From Pelagicoccus sp. (GTDB taxonomy: Bacteria; Verrucomicrobiota; Verrucomicrobiia; Opitutales; Opitutaceae): a DNA stretch of 64,000 nucleotides. Location: assembly GCA_028284635.1 (NCBI GenBank), contig JANQRJ010000082.1, forward strand, positions 20,154 through 84,153, in the 5' to 3' direction. Of this stretch, positions 33,273-41,626 are shown in pieces. The number at the start of each line of letters is the position of its first letter. The first letter of the stretch is position 1. The notes under the pieces are model-generated. The model saw only the letters and a program-made list of their open reading frames with translations. It did no database searches and was not told where the DNA came from. Both the position numbers and the translations under genes were made by a program.

Positions 33273-36200
33273 ATGATGAAGACGGACTCCCCTCATTCTT
33301 TTAGAAGATGGATAGCTGCTGTAGTTGTCTTAGTTTGTGCCACGGCTAGCAGCTACGGCTGGCGCAGCAGTCTTTATCCGGTCGATTGGGAACCTGGATT
33401 CGGGGACTCGGAGGGGCGTTTCCTGCACGATTTTTCCTATGCCGGCTACAAGAGTGGCTTGGAGCCTATTCCCGATGTGGCCGGACCTGTCTTCAATGTG
33501 ATCGAAGCTCCTTACAATGCCGACAATACCGGCGAGAGGAACGCCACCGCTGCCATTCAAGCGGCCATCGATGCGGCAAAGAATACGGGTGGCGGCGTGG
33601 TCTACCTGCCTGCGGGGATCTATAAAGTGCGGCGTCCTTCTTTGCAGGAAGACGCCAGGTATGTATTTCTGATTGATGGCCCTAATGTCGTTATTCGCGG
33701 AGAAGGCTCAGCTACGAGAGTTCTCAACACGGGCGAAGAAATGCGTCGGGTCGCCATTTTCAGTTTCAACAGCGGATCTGCAGGAAACTGGTACCCGGAG
33801 GTGGAGGAAGACAGGATCGACGTAGTCCGGGACGAGCTTTCTCCCACGAAACGACTGAAACTCGCTTCAATAGGAAACTACAAAGAAGGCGACTATATCG
33901 TTATCCGTACCGACAATACCGATGCGTTTCGAGCGGATCACAAAACGGATGTGCCGGGAAAATGGAAGCGCGCGAATGGCCTGGCCCTGATGCGCAGAAT
34001 CGTGGAGATCGATGTCGAGACCCTTACGATCGGTATCGACGCGCCGACGCGCTACCCGATGAAGGTGCGCGACGGATTTAGAATCTACCGAGTCGATCCC
34101 AAGGCGCGAGACAGTGGCATCGAGGATTTGGCTATCGGAATGGAGCAGTTTTCCGGGTCGTTTTACGACAACGATTTCAGGGACCCAAGCAAGATAGCCT
34201 ACAAACTGCACGGGTGCAGCATGATTTCTTTTTCCGGCGCGGTCGATTGCTGGGCGCGTAGAATACACAGCTTCAGGCCCGAATCGAACCAAGACGACTA
34301 CCACATCCTCTCTCATGGGATCGTGGTCAGGGGTTCTCGCCACGTCACGATAGAGGAATGCGATATAAGGAACCCTCAATACGAAGGAAATGGCGGAAAC
34401 GGATATCTATATTCCATATCGTCTCAGGACTGCTTGTATCGAGACAACAAGGCGGACCACGGTCGGCACAACTACTCCTTCTTGAGGATGAGAGCGAGTG
34501 GCAATGTCCTTTTGCGCAACCTATCGAGGAATCCCAGGTATACGACGGATTTTCATATGTACCTCTCCCACTCCAACTTGATTGACGGCATGATATTGGA
34601 GGGCGACACGCTCGAGGCCGCCTACCGAGGCTTCCTCAGCACGGGAGCTGCTCATACGGCCTCGCAAAACGTTTTTTGGAATACGCGTTGCGACGACGGC
34701 ATTGGGTCCAGTACGGTCGCGGTGAAGTCGATGCAATGGGGCCACGGATACGTCATCGGCACCAGCGGGGCCGAATCGGACATCGCTACGGAGAGGGACG
34801 TGTCGACTCGCCCGCATGATTGGAGGGAGGGAGTCGGCGAGGGGGCGACGCTAGTTCCCGCTTCCTTGTATGAAGAGCAGCTAGCCATGCGCATCGCTCG
34901 AGAAGGCAGGCAGCCTCCCGTTGCGGACCCCGAGGAAAAGGCGCCACCCGTTTCCGACAGCGCGTGGCGGAGCAGTCTCTTTCCTACCGGTTGGGAGCCC
35001 GGCTTTAGCGACTCTGCGGGACGCTTTTTGCACGACTTCTCCTATGCGGGCTATCGAAGCGGGCTCGAACCTATACCCGATGTTGCGGGCCCTGTTTTCG
35101 ATGTGACAGAGCCGCCTTACGGCGCTGACAGTACCGGAACTGTCGAGGCGACTGCTGCGATTCAATCCGCTATCGACGCTGCGGAAGAAGCCGGTGGGGG
35201 CGTGGTCTATCTACCGAAGGGAATATACAAAGTTCGTCGCCCGTCGATGGAGCGCAATCACGTGCTGCGAGTCGATGCCCCCAATGTCGTTATTCGTGGA
35301 GATGGATCGACGACGAGGATTCTAAATATTGGCGAGCAGATGCGCGAGACGGCGGTTTTCGAGTTTACCAGCGGTTCCGAAGGTAGTTGGTATCCGGATA
35401 CGGAAGTCGACAAGATCGACGTCGTTAGAGACGAACCTCTACCCACGAAGCAAATCAAGCTCGCCTCGCTCGGCAGCTATCGAGAGGGAGACATGATTAT
35501 CATTCGGACTGACAATACCGAGGACTTCAAAGCGGATCACAAATCCAACCATCCCGAGAAGTGGAAGAATGCCCACGGACTTACTCTGATGCGCGCGATC
35601 GTTGGTATCGATCGGGAAAGCAGTACGATCACCATAGATGCTCCCACGCGTTATCCGATGAAGACGCGAGACGGATTTCGCATCTATCGAGTCGATCCCG
35701 TCACTCGCGAGAGTGGCATAGAGAATCTGGCGATCGGCATGAAACAGCTTGTCGGCGCGTTTCCGGACGGAGCCTTCGACGATCCTAGCGAGCTGGCCTA
35801 CCAAATGCATCGCGCCAGTATGCTCTCGTTTGATGGGGTGGTAGATTGCTGGGCTCGCAATATAAGCAGCTTTAGGCCTGAGACGAATGTCGAAGACTTT
35901 CACATCCTCTCGCATGGCATCTGGGTGAGAGAGTCGCGTCATGTGACGATAGCCAATTGCGATATCAGGAAGCCTCAGTACGAAGGCGGTGGCGACAACG
36001 GCTACCCGTTCGCCATCTCTTCCCAGGACAGCCTGTATCAAGACAACCTTGCCGACAACGGTCGCCACAACTATTCGTTCGCCGGCATGGGAGCGAGCGG
36101 CAACGTGTTGCTGGGCAACGAGTCAAGGGATCCCAGATACGCCAGCGATTTCCACAAGTACCTGTCTCACGCCAATCTCATAGATAGCATGACGCTGCGC

Positions 36201-36512
36201 GACGACAGCTGGATGGCTGCGAATCGCGGATTCTGGGACGGGGGCGCTTCTCACACCTCGTCGCAGAACGTTTTCTGGAACGTGATGTGCGACGACGCCT
36301 ACCACAGAGGCACAGTGTGCGTTACTTCGAAGCAATGGGGTAGCGGATATGTGATCGGAACCAGCGGAGCAGAATCAGGTGTCTCTACGGAAGAAGACGT
36401 CAGTTCGGAACCAGACGATTGGGAGGAGGGAGAAGGTATGGGCGCGACTCTCGAACCCGTTTCTCTGTATGAAGACCAACTCGCGAAACGCATGGCTCGC
36501 GAAGCCTTATAA
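33273..36512 (+). CDS. Secreted tandem beta-helix (pectate-lyase-3-like) protein, internally duplicated
   Basis: A 1079-residue protein with a signal peptide (to about residue 28). Two halves follow, residues 30-545 and 565-1079, that are similar along their whole length. Each opens with W-R-S-S-L and contains E-P-G-F, F-L-H-D-F-S-Y-A-G-Y, then G-G-G-V-V-Y-L-P-x-G-I-Y-K-V-R-R-P-S, the entry motif of Pectate_lyase_3 beta-helix proteins. A Pro-rich linker (residues 548-563) joins them. Both halves share W-G-x-G-Y-V-I-G-T-S-G-A-E-S near the end. The family includes lyases and hydrolases of acidic polysaccharides; catalytic residues were not identified. Duplication appears old, since many synonymous and amino-acid differences exist. 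Confidence 0.8.
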   Translation: MMKTDSPHSFRRWIAAVVVLVCATASSYGWRSSLYPVDWEPGFGDSEGRFLHDFSYAGYKSGLEPIPDVAGPVFNVIEAPYNADNTGERNATAAIQAAIDAAKNTGGGVVYLPAGIYKVRRPSLQEDARYVFLIDGPNVVIRGEGSATRVLNTGEEMRRVAIFSFNSGSAGNWYPEVEEDRIDVVRDELSPTKRLKLASIGNYKEGDYIVIRTDNTDAFRADHKTDVPGKWKRANGLALMRRIVEIDVETLTIGIDAPTRYPMKVRDGFRIYRVDPKARDSGIEDLAIGMEQFSGSFYDNDFRDPSKIAYKLHGCSMISFSGAVDCWARRIHSFRPESNQDDYHILSHGIVVRGSRHVTIEECDIRNPQYEGNGGNGYLYSISSQDCLYRDNKADHGRHNYSFLRMRASGNVLLRNLSRNPRYTTDFHMYLSHSNLIDGMILEGDTLEAAYRGFLSTGAAHTASQNVFWNTRCDDGIGSSTVAVKSMQWGHGYVIGTSGAESDIATERDVSTRPHDWREGVGEGATLVPASLYEEQLAMRIAREGRQPPVADPEEKAPPVSDSAWRSSLFPTGWEPGFSDSAGRFLHDFSYAGYRSGLEPIPDVAGPVFDVTEPPYGADSTGTVEATAAIQSAIDAAEEAGGGVVYLPKGIYKVRRPSMERNHVLRVDAPNVVIRGDGSTTRILNIGEQMRETAVFEFTSGSEGSWYPDTEVDKIDVVRDEPLPTKQIKLASLGSYREGDMIIIRTDNTEDFKADHKSNHPEKWKNAHGLTLMRAIVGIDRESSTITIDAPTRYPMKTRDGFRIYRVDPVTRESGIENLAIGMKQLVGAFPDGAFDDPSELAYQMHRASMLSFDGVVDCWARNISSFRPETNVEDFHILSHGIWVRESRHVTIANCDIRKPQYEGGGDNGYPFAISSQDSLYQDNLADNGRHNYSFAGMGASGNVLLGNESRDPRYASDFHKYLSHANLIDSMTLRDDSWMAANRGFWDGGASHTSSQNVFWNVMCDDAYHRGTVCVTSKQWGSGYVIGTSGAESGVSTEEDVSSEPDDWEEGEGMGATLEPVSLYEDQLAKRMAREAL

Positions 36513-36537
36513 TACCGATTTAGGCCGCGTGGCCCAT

Positions 36538-36895
36538 TAGCCGAACTCGAAAGAGTTTGGTTCTGTATTCGGCTTCCCATAAGCCAAAGCAACAACTCGT
36601 AGCGCGGAGCTTCAGCCCGCGTCCACGAAGAATGGATCCTGCATTGCCCTTCGACAAGCTCAGGGTCTCTGACGGACGCGGGCTGAAGCTCCGCGCTACG
36701 AGTTCGGCAAGGCGAAAGAACGATGCTCTGCGGTACGTCGCGAGCGACGACCCTACAAAGCCTTGCGGTGTAGGGCCTTCGCTTGCGAAGCGCCGCATCT
36801 ATTGGCGTCCATTCGCGGTTTCAAATTTCTCGCCTGTCGTAACCTAGCTCAAAGTGACGTTTCTGTTTTTACCCAAACTCTTTCGAGTTCGGCTA
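36538..36895. repeat. Three-level nested inverted repeat
   Basis: The outermost arms are a perfect 23-bp pair (TAGCCGAACTCGAAAGAGTT TGG at 36538-36560 and its complement at 36873-36895). Inside are a perfect 30-bp-arm hairpin 36595-36703 of the CGTAGCGCGGAGC family and a copy of the GCTCTGCGGTACGTCGC element at 36725-36796. A lone right arm of the AACCGCGAAT family follows at about 36799-36824. The region holds no gene. Confidence 0.85.
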
Positions 36896-36921
36896 CTTGT
36901 TGCAGCGAGAGTGGCCTTGCC

Positions 36922-37851
36922 CTACAGTTTCCCGTGCGATAGCAGAATCCTGGCGAGGCCGTAGCGGAGGTTGTATTTGGAAAAGTAGAGTCGATTGCAG
37001 CCAAGGTACTCCAAGGTGGTTTGCAGGGTGGTCATGGCAGTGGGAAATATGTCGGCTCGGGATTCCGGGATCGCGAAGACGCGTTTTCGTGTCTCGTAGT
37101 CAGCCCGGCAGATTTGCGTTCCGAGCTTGGCGAATTCTTCGATACTCCAGCCTTGTTGACACGAACTCGGATCGAGGTGTTCGGAGATGATATTCGCGGC
37201 CCCGCCGGTGAGTACTGCTTGAGAGGATGGGCTGGAGCCTTGGGCGAAAGGGGAACGCTGCCAGATGCCGAGGACGTGTTTTTCGATGCCAGCCTGGTCT
37301 TTGGGCGAGAGGGGCTGGTGGCGGTTTGCCACGATGAGCGAGGCCAGGCGTACCGAGCCCAGAGGAAGACTGATAGCCTCTTGCATCCGGTGCCCCACAA
37401 AATGGATACACTCCAGACTGCCTCCTCCAAGATCCAGCAAGGTGTAGGTATCAAGCTCGGTGAGGGCCGGGTCGCACTGCATGCCCTCGCCGATGAGATT
37501 GGCTTCCTCGTCTCCGGACAAGATGCGTAGCTCGCGACCGCAGGCTTGTTCGACCGCATTTACAAAGTCCTGCTTGTTCGAGGCCTCGCGCACCGCGCTG
37601 GTGGCCACGATGCAGAGAGCATCGCAGCGCTCGGCTTTCGCTGCGAGACGCTGGATCGCCTCTGCTCCGGCCTGAATTGCGGCCGGATGGATGACGGGCG
37701 GGTCGCTTGTCATGCCTTCGCCGATACGGGTTTCCTCCACGATGTATTCGATATTCTTGACGGGCGAGGTCTCGCCTCTGCCAGCGATAAGCAACTTGAT
37801 GGAATTGCTGCCGACGTCGATGACGCCGACGGTTTCGAGACTAGAGTTCAT
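36922..37851 (-). CDS. ppx: Ppx/GppA-type exopolyphosphatase
   Basis: A 309-residue member of the actin-like Ppx/GppA family, which hydrolyses polyphosphate or pppGpp. The opening phosphate-binding segment V-I-D-V-G-S-N-S-I-K-L-L (residues 10-21) and the second A-T-S-A-V-R-E-A-S-N and L-D-L-G-G-G-S-L-E motifs are clear. Only the two-domain N-terminal part is present, without the HD-like extension of long Ppx enzymes. It overlaps rsmI by 11 bases, indicating one operon. Confidence 0.9.
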   Translation of the reverse strand: MNSSLETVGVIDVGSNSIKLLIAGRGETSPVKNIEYIVEETRIGEGMTSDPPVIHPAAIQAGAEAIQRLAAKAERCDALCIVATSAVREASNKQDFVNAVEQACGRELRILSGDEEANLIGEGMQCDPALTELDTYTLLDLGGGSLECIHFVGHRMQEAISLPLGSVRLASLIVANRHQPLSPKDQAGIEKHVLGIWQRSPFAQGSSPSSQAVLTGGAANIISEHLDPSSCQQGWSIEEFAKLGTQICRADYETRKRVFAIPESRADIFPTAMTTLQTTLEYLGCNRLYFSKYNLRYGLARILLSHGKL

Positions 37852-38557
37852 AGCCTTCGGGCGCGATTAGGACGACGAATTCGCCTTTTTTGCTGGCAGT
37901 CTTGAGGCGTTCGCGAACCTCGTTGATAGGTCCGGTGACGATCGTCTCGAACTTCTTGGTGAGCTCGCGGCCGAGGCAAACGACGCGTTCAGTTCCTAAA
38001 GCGCCTTCGAGTTCCGTCATCATTTTCTCGATACGGTGACAGGATTCGTAGAGGGCGATGGTGTGCTTGAAATTTCGATACTCCTGGAAAAAGCGGATGC
38101 GTGCGGCTGACTTGGGGGCTAGGAACCCGGCGAAGAAGAAGGCGTCGGTCGGCAGGCCGCTTACGCTGAGCAGGGAAGTGAGGGCGCAGGCTCCGGGAAG
38201 CGGCACTATGGGAAGCTTGAGTCGCTGGCATTCGCGGGCGGCTCGGAAACCGGGATCGGATATTCCGGGCGTACCGGCATCGGAGACAAGGGCGATGGAC
38301 TGGCCGGCCTGCAGTCTGGAGGCGATTTCCTCGGCGGCCTTGATCTCATTGTGGTCGTGATAGGCGAAAAGCGGGCGACGAATGCCGAGTCGCGTCAACA
38401 TGGCGCCAGTGGTGCGAGTATCCTCGCATGCGATCGCGTCGACCTGAGAGAGGATCGCCTTTGCCCGTTCGGTAAGATCGGCGAGGTTGCCGATTGGAGT
38501 GGCTACGACGTAGAGGTGGCCAGGCTCCGGGGTGAGGGAAGCGTTTTCGCCCGGCAT
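37841..38557 (-). CDS. rsmI: 16S rRNA (cytidine-1402 2'-O) methyltransferase
   Basis: A 238-residue tetrapyrrole-methylase-fold enzyme that uses SAM to modify C1402 in the ribosomal P-site. RsmI landmarks: L-Y-V-V-A-T-P-I-G-N-L-A-D-L-T near residue 18, C-E-D-T-R-T-T near residue 44, S-D-A-G-T-P-G-I-S-D-P-G near residue 95 and S-G-L-P-T-D-A-F-F-F-A-G-F near residue 133. It ends shorter than some relatives (about 280), lacking the C-terminal helical tail. Confidence 0.95.
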   Translation of the reverse strand: MPGENASLTPEPGHLYVVATPIGNLADLTERAKAILSQVDAIACEDTRTTGAMLTRLGIRRPLFAYHDHNEIKAAEEIASRLQAGQSIALVSDAGTPGISDPGFRAARECQRLKLPIVPLPGACALTSLLSVSGLPTDAFFFAGFLAPKSAARIRFFQEYRNFKHTIALYESCHRIEKMMTELEGALGTERVVCLGRELTKKFETIVTGPINEVRERLKTASKKGEFVVLIAPEGYEL

Positions 38558-38594
38558 ATCGCGGGGGCTTGCTGGGCGCGGACCGCGGCGGAGG

Positions 38595-38741
38595 TTAGTT
38601 GTTGCCGAGTCCTGGTACGCCGCCTTCCCAGTCCTTTGGTCGACTCCAGGGGATGGTGGATTCGTCTGGATCGGCGCAGCCCGTCAGGAAGAGGGTCGAG
38701 AAGCTTGCGATTGCGAGTGCTAGGGCGATGAATTTCTTCAT
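38595..38741 (-). CDS. 48-residue lipoprotein
   Basis: A short frame with a textbook lipoprotein signal: M-K-K-F, a hydrophobic run, then F-L-T-G-C (Cys22). The mature peptide is only about 27 residues, with D-P-D-E-S-T-I-P-W-S-R-P-K-D-W-E-G-G and a Gly/Asn-rich end. The pattern I-P-W-S-R-P..W-E looks like a conserved small family, though this is from memory of similar verrucomicrobial peptides. It lies between rsmI and the coiled-coil gene on the same strand, 9 bases after the latter's stop. Role unknown. Confidence 0.75.
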   Translation of the reverse strand: MKKFIALALAIASFSTLFLTGCADPDESTIPWSRPKDWEGGVPGLGNN

Positions 38742-38750
38742 GGGTGAAGG

Positions 38751-39503
38751 TCAGTTAAGGCTGGCAACGGAGTCTCCGCTTTGCGGAGTCTTGGTAAGGG
38801 ACTCTGGCAAAACTCGGGCGATGCTCAAGTTTTCCTTAACTTCGGTGACTTGAATTTTGGCGATGGGCGTGTCGGCGTGACGGATGAAGAGCTCGTTTTG
38901 CAGCCGGACTCCGTCCGCGTAGCCGATGTCGAGGACCACGAATGAGGCGCCTTTGCCCACCGTGAGGACGTTGCCAGTGAGCGAAGGGTTGGTTGGGAGA
39001 GGCGCGGCGAGGGCAGGGTTGAAGGGCGTTGCCGCCGGGCGGGTTTGCTGAAGTTCTAGGATCTCCCGTTCCAGGCTCTCTATGGTTTGCTCCAGGCTGG
39101 CGACCTGATCTCGCGAAATACTGCGGGCCTGCAGCTCGCTGAGTTCCTGGCTGATACGGCTGTTTTCCCGCTGCAGCCTTTGCTCGGCGATGGTTTGGGC
39201 TTCTCTCTCGTTGAAGAGTCGCTGATTTTCCCGCCGCAGCTGTTGGGCTTGGCTTTGGGCGAGCAGGCTTTCGCTCGTCTGCTTCTCTAGGTTCTGCCGG
39301 GTTTCGGCGAGTTCCTCGCGCAGCTTTTCGAGTTCGTTGTGAAGCTTGGCGGCCTTGGTTCGCTGCTGGCGGTTGTCTGCCTGGAGTCGCTTGACCTGAT
39401 CGCTTGAAGCCTCTTCTCCGCCAGTCGATGAGAAGTAGAAGACGCCCGCCGCGATGGCGCCGAGAAAGGAGATGATCTGCAGGATGCGATTGGTCGTCTT
39501 CAT
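38751..39503 (-). CDS. Coiled-coil membrane-anchored protein
   Basis: A 250-residue protein. One N-terminal transmembrane helix (about residues 6-24) is followed by a long coiled coil (about 35-165) rich in Glu, Gln, Leu and Arg. A small globular C-terminal domain follows (V-G-K-G-A-S-F-V-V-L-D-I-G-Y-A-D-G-V). The C-terminal part resembles the beta-barrel of MreC-like or secretion-linked proteins only vaguely. The ATG at 39503 (M-K-T-T-N-R-I-L) is used, since the upstream extension is low-complexity and not membrane-like. It may form an operon with the small lipoprotein. Confidence 0.75.
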   Translation of the reverse strand: MKTTNRILQIISFLGAIAAGVFYFSSTGGEEASSDQVKRLQADNRQQRTKAAKLHNELEKLREELAETRQNLEKQTSESLLAQSQAQQLRRENQRLFNEREAQTIAEQRLQRENSRISQELSELQARSISRDQVASLEQTIESLEREILELQQTRPAATPFNPALAAPLPTNPSLTGNVLTVGKGASFVVLDIGYADGVRLQNELFIRHADTPIAKIQVTEVKENLSIARVLPESLTKTPQSGDSVASLN

Positions 39504-39608
39504 GGAGCGTGGGGCATGCCGTTTCGCAAGGAAAGACGCTAAGGTGCCACAGCTCGACTTAAAGCCTTTTCTGGGGCGCGTGGATGCCGGGGGGGAGCTG
39601 CCATCGGC

Positions 39609-39724
39609 TTTCATCTTCTTCTGCTTCTACTTCTTCATCTATTTCTAAATGGAGTTTTGTGCGATGAAGATGAGGATGAAGATGAGGATGAGGATGAAGC
39701 AGAAGAAGCAGAAGTAGATGAAGG
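39609..39724. repeat. Polypurine/polypyrimidine hairpin, copy 5
   Basis: Left arm from TTCATCTTCTTCTGCTTCTA to about 39648. The long right arm (39664-39724) contains several GATGAGGATGAAGATGAGGA units beyond what the left arm can pair with. The right arm looks expanded, as by triplet or 12-mer slippage. Confidence 0.8.
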
Positions 39725-39761
39725 TTGTGGTCAGGTTACGTGGCTTGGCGCGAACGTCGTC

Positions 39762-39845
39762 CTACCGGATATATACTTCTCTGCGAGGACCTAGCTTGCG
39801 GAGCTGCTTGATCGCTTTCTCAGTGAATCTATAGTCCCAGCTCAC
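39762..39845 (-). pseudogene. Truncated RelE/ParE-type toxin remnant
   Basis: A 27-residue frame from a GTG that overlaps the antitoxin stop. The peptide M-S-W-D-Y-R-F-T-E-K-A-I-K-Q-L-R-K-L matches the typical N-terminus of RelE-family toxins of about 85-90 residues. The next residues (G-P-R-R-E-V-Y-I-R) and a TAG end it, so the catalytic core is missing. The polypurine hairpin begins 38 bases further on and may mark the break. Confidence 0.75.
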
Positions 39846-40033
39846 GCTTGGCTTCTTCGCTCGAGTAGATGCGGCCTGGGTTCTTCGCGGCGTCTGCCGG
39901 CAGGTAGTAGTCTTCGAGATCTTCCAAGTGCTGGAGGATCGCTTCTCGCGCGTAGAACGTCTTTGTTCTTCCGTTTTTTTGCCAGTTGTTCCAGTCGCTT
40001 TTCGATTTCGGGCTTGAGCCTTATAGCGAGCAT
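39829..40033 (-). pseudogene. Frameshifted antitoxin (ribbon-helix-helix type)
   Basis: The reading frame opens as M-L-A-I-R-L-K-P-E-I-E-K-R-L-E-Q-L-A-K-K. It then leaves the expected frame at a run of seven A (plus-strand T run 39974-39980). With one A removed it reads on as N-G-R-T-K-T-F-Y-A-R-E-A-I-L-Q-H-L to a normal RelB/CopG-like end (S-S-E-E-A-K-R-E-L-G-L) at 39829. Since the downstream toxin is also truncated, decay is likelier than a sequencing error, though a run error is possible. Confidence 0.75.
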
Positions 40034-40072
40034 AGTGGCGAAGGTGTTTCGCTATACGAGTGTAGCAAGTTC

Positions 40073-40726
40073 TTAAGCGGCTTGGACCCGTGGTCGCTTT
40101 AGCTTTGCGATGGCTGCCATGATGCGATCGGCGGCGATTTGGAAGCGCTCCTTGCCGGCTTGTTTTCCGGGGTCGTAGGCCTCGGGGCTAAGGGGCTTGC
40201 CGTAGCGTATGTGGATCCGGACGTCTAGGTTGGGGAAGATGCTGTTTTTGGGGAGGACGAGGTGGGAGTTGAAGATACGGCAGGGCACGACTGCGGCCTG
40301 GGATTTGGCGGCGATGAGCCCGATGCCGGGCTTGGCGCTCTGGAGCCTGCCGTCGGGGCTGCGGGTGCCTTCGGGGAAGAGGGAGAGCAGCCCGCCCGCC
40401 TTGAGGGTTTGCAGGGTACGCTTCATGGCTTTGATGTCCGAGGCGCCGTCGCGGTCGACGGGGATGGTGCCAACGCTGTCTAGCCACCAGCTGACTGGTC
40501 CGCCGAGCCAAAGAGTCTTGCGGGCGAAGAAGGTAAGGGGTCGCCGAATAGGGCTGCCGATGAGTGGCGGGTCTAGGTGGCTGGCGTGGTTGACGGCCAG
40601 GATGCAGGGGCCGTTGCTGGGCACGTTCTCCAGGCCTTCGATTTCGCCGATGAGGAGCTGTCTGAGGAGACCGGCGCTGGCAGCGTGGCTGAGGCGGTAG
40701 ACGCTCTCGGAGAAGGGGACAGGCAT
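40073..40726 (-). CDS. plsC: 1-acyl-sn-glycerol-3-phosphate acyltransferase
   Basis: A 217-residue acyltransferase that forms phosphatidic acid. The catalytic motif N-H-A-S-H-L-D-P-P (H-x4-D) lies near residue 47 and the substrate-binding F-P-E-G-T-R-S near residue 117. It is the last gene in a leftward tyrA-aroA-cmk-plsC order. The product feeds phospholipid synthesis at the inner membrane. Confidence 0.93.
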   Translation of the reverse strand: MPVPFSESVYRLSHAASAGLLRQLLIGEIEGLENVPSNGPCILAVNHASHLDPPLIGSPIRRPLTFFARKTLWLGGPVSWWLDSVGTIPVDRDGASDIKAMKRTLQTLKAGGLLSLFPEGTRSPDGRLQSAKPGIGLIAAKSQAAVVPCRIFNSHLVLPKNSIFPNLDVRIHIRYGKPLSPEAYDPGKQAGKERFQIAADRIMAAIAKLKRPRVQAA

Positions 40727-40746
40727 GCGGCTAGCTAAGATTGTGT

Positions 40747-40783
40747 CGCGGACGTGGTCCCGCTCTGCGGGATCCGCGCTACG
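40747..40783. repeat. Single arm of the GCGGTCCCGCTCTGCGGGATC repeat
   Basis: CGCGGACGTGGTCCCGCTCT GCGGGATCCGCGCTACG matches the right arm of the long hairpin at 60380-60552 with one difference. It has its own inner hairpin (CCCGCTCTGCGGG). It lies between cmk and plsC. Confidence 0.75.
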
Positions 40784-40803
40784 TTTGGATATTGCATTTG
40801 CAT

Positions 40804-41472
40804 CTAGGCTTCTTGCGTGGCGCGGAAGAGATCGGAGACTTTGGCGACGACTTGCTCGAGACTCAGCTCGGAAGTGTCGATCAGAGTGGCGCCTTCGGGG
40901 CAGGCGAGGGGCGAAGCCTTGCGCGAAGCGTCCATCTTGTCGCGGGCAGCGATGCTGTCGGAAATGCCCTCAGCAGCGCGGCGCTGGGCTCGTTTGACGG
41001 GGTCGGCGAAGAGGTAGAGACGCAAGTCGGCATCGGGGAAGATGGCCGAGCCGATGTCCCTGCCTTCCATGACGAGGCCGGCGAAGCCGTTTTCTCTGGC
41101 GACGTCGGCTTGGCTTCGCTGGTAGCCGAGGAGACGTTTTCTGAGCTCGGGGATGGCCGCGTAGCGGGATACCTGCTGATTGACCTCCGTACTGCGGATC
41201 GTTTCGTCTGGTATCCATCCGTCAACTACGATTGAGGCAGTGTTGCCTTCGACATGGGTTTCGAGGCTGAGGGCGGCGAGGCCTTCGTTCATCGAGTCGC
41301 CGCTTTGCGGCTCGATCTTCGCTTCGAGCAGCTTGACGGTGAGGGCCCGGTAGAAGGACCCGGTATCGACGTGCATGAGGTTGAAGGCCTGACTGAGGGC
41401 TCGAGAAGTAGAGCTTTTTCCGGCGGCGGCTCCACCGTCGATGGCGATGATTACGAAATCTTTTTTCGGCAT
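40804..41472 (-). CDS. cmk: Cytidylate kinase
   Basis: A 222-residue NMP kinase that phosphorylates CMP and dCMP. The P-loop reads D-G-G-A-A-A-G-K-S-S (residues 9-18), where G-P-A-G-S-G-K-S is usual; G-K-S is kept. D-T-G-S-F-Y-R-A (about 36-43) is the substrate-binding motif, and M-E-G-R-D-I-G-S follows near residue 134. The gene order aroA-cmk is common in many bacteria. Confidence 0.95.
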   Translation of the reverse strand: MPKKDFVIIAIDGGAAAGKSSTSRALSQAFNLMHVDTGSFYRALTVKLLEAKIEPQSGDSMNEGLAALSLETHVEGNTASIVVDGWIPDETIRSTEVNQQVSRYAAIPELRKRLLGYQRSQADVARENGFAGLVMEGRDIGSAIFPDADLRLYLFADPVKRAQRRAAEGISDSIAARDKMDASRKASPLACPEGATLIDTSELSLEQVVAKVSDLFRATQEA

Positions 41473-41580
41473 GGTGGGATCTGGGAGGAGAGGGGTGACA
41501 AAATCATTGATAGAATGGGAGGAGGGATTGAATGCTCAGTTTGGGAATCTCCATATTGCTGCTATCATCTCTTCAGAAGA

Positions 41581-41608
41581 ATGATTTTGCCGTAAAATGA
41601 TTTTGCCG
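41581..41608. repeat. ATGATTTTGCC direct repeat
   Basis: ATGATTTTGCCGTAAAATGA then TTTTGCCG gives two near-identical units, the reverse complement of the pair at 9931-9958. A further AAAATCATT at 41500-41508 could pair with it. Confidence 0.5.
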
Positions 41609-41626
41609 AAACCTTTATGTGGAGGC

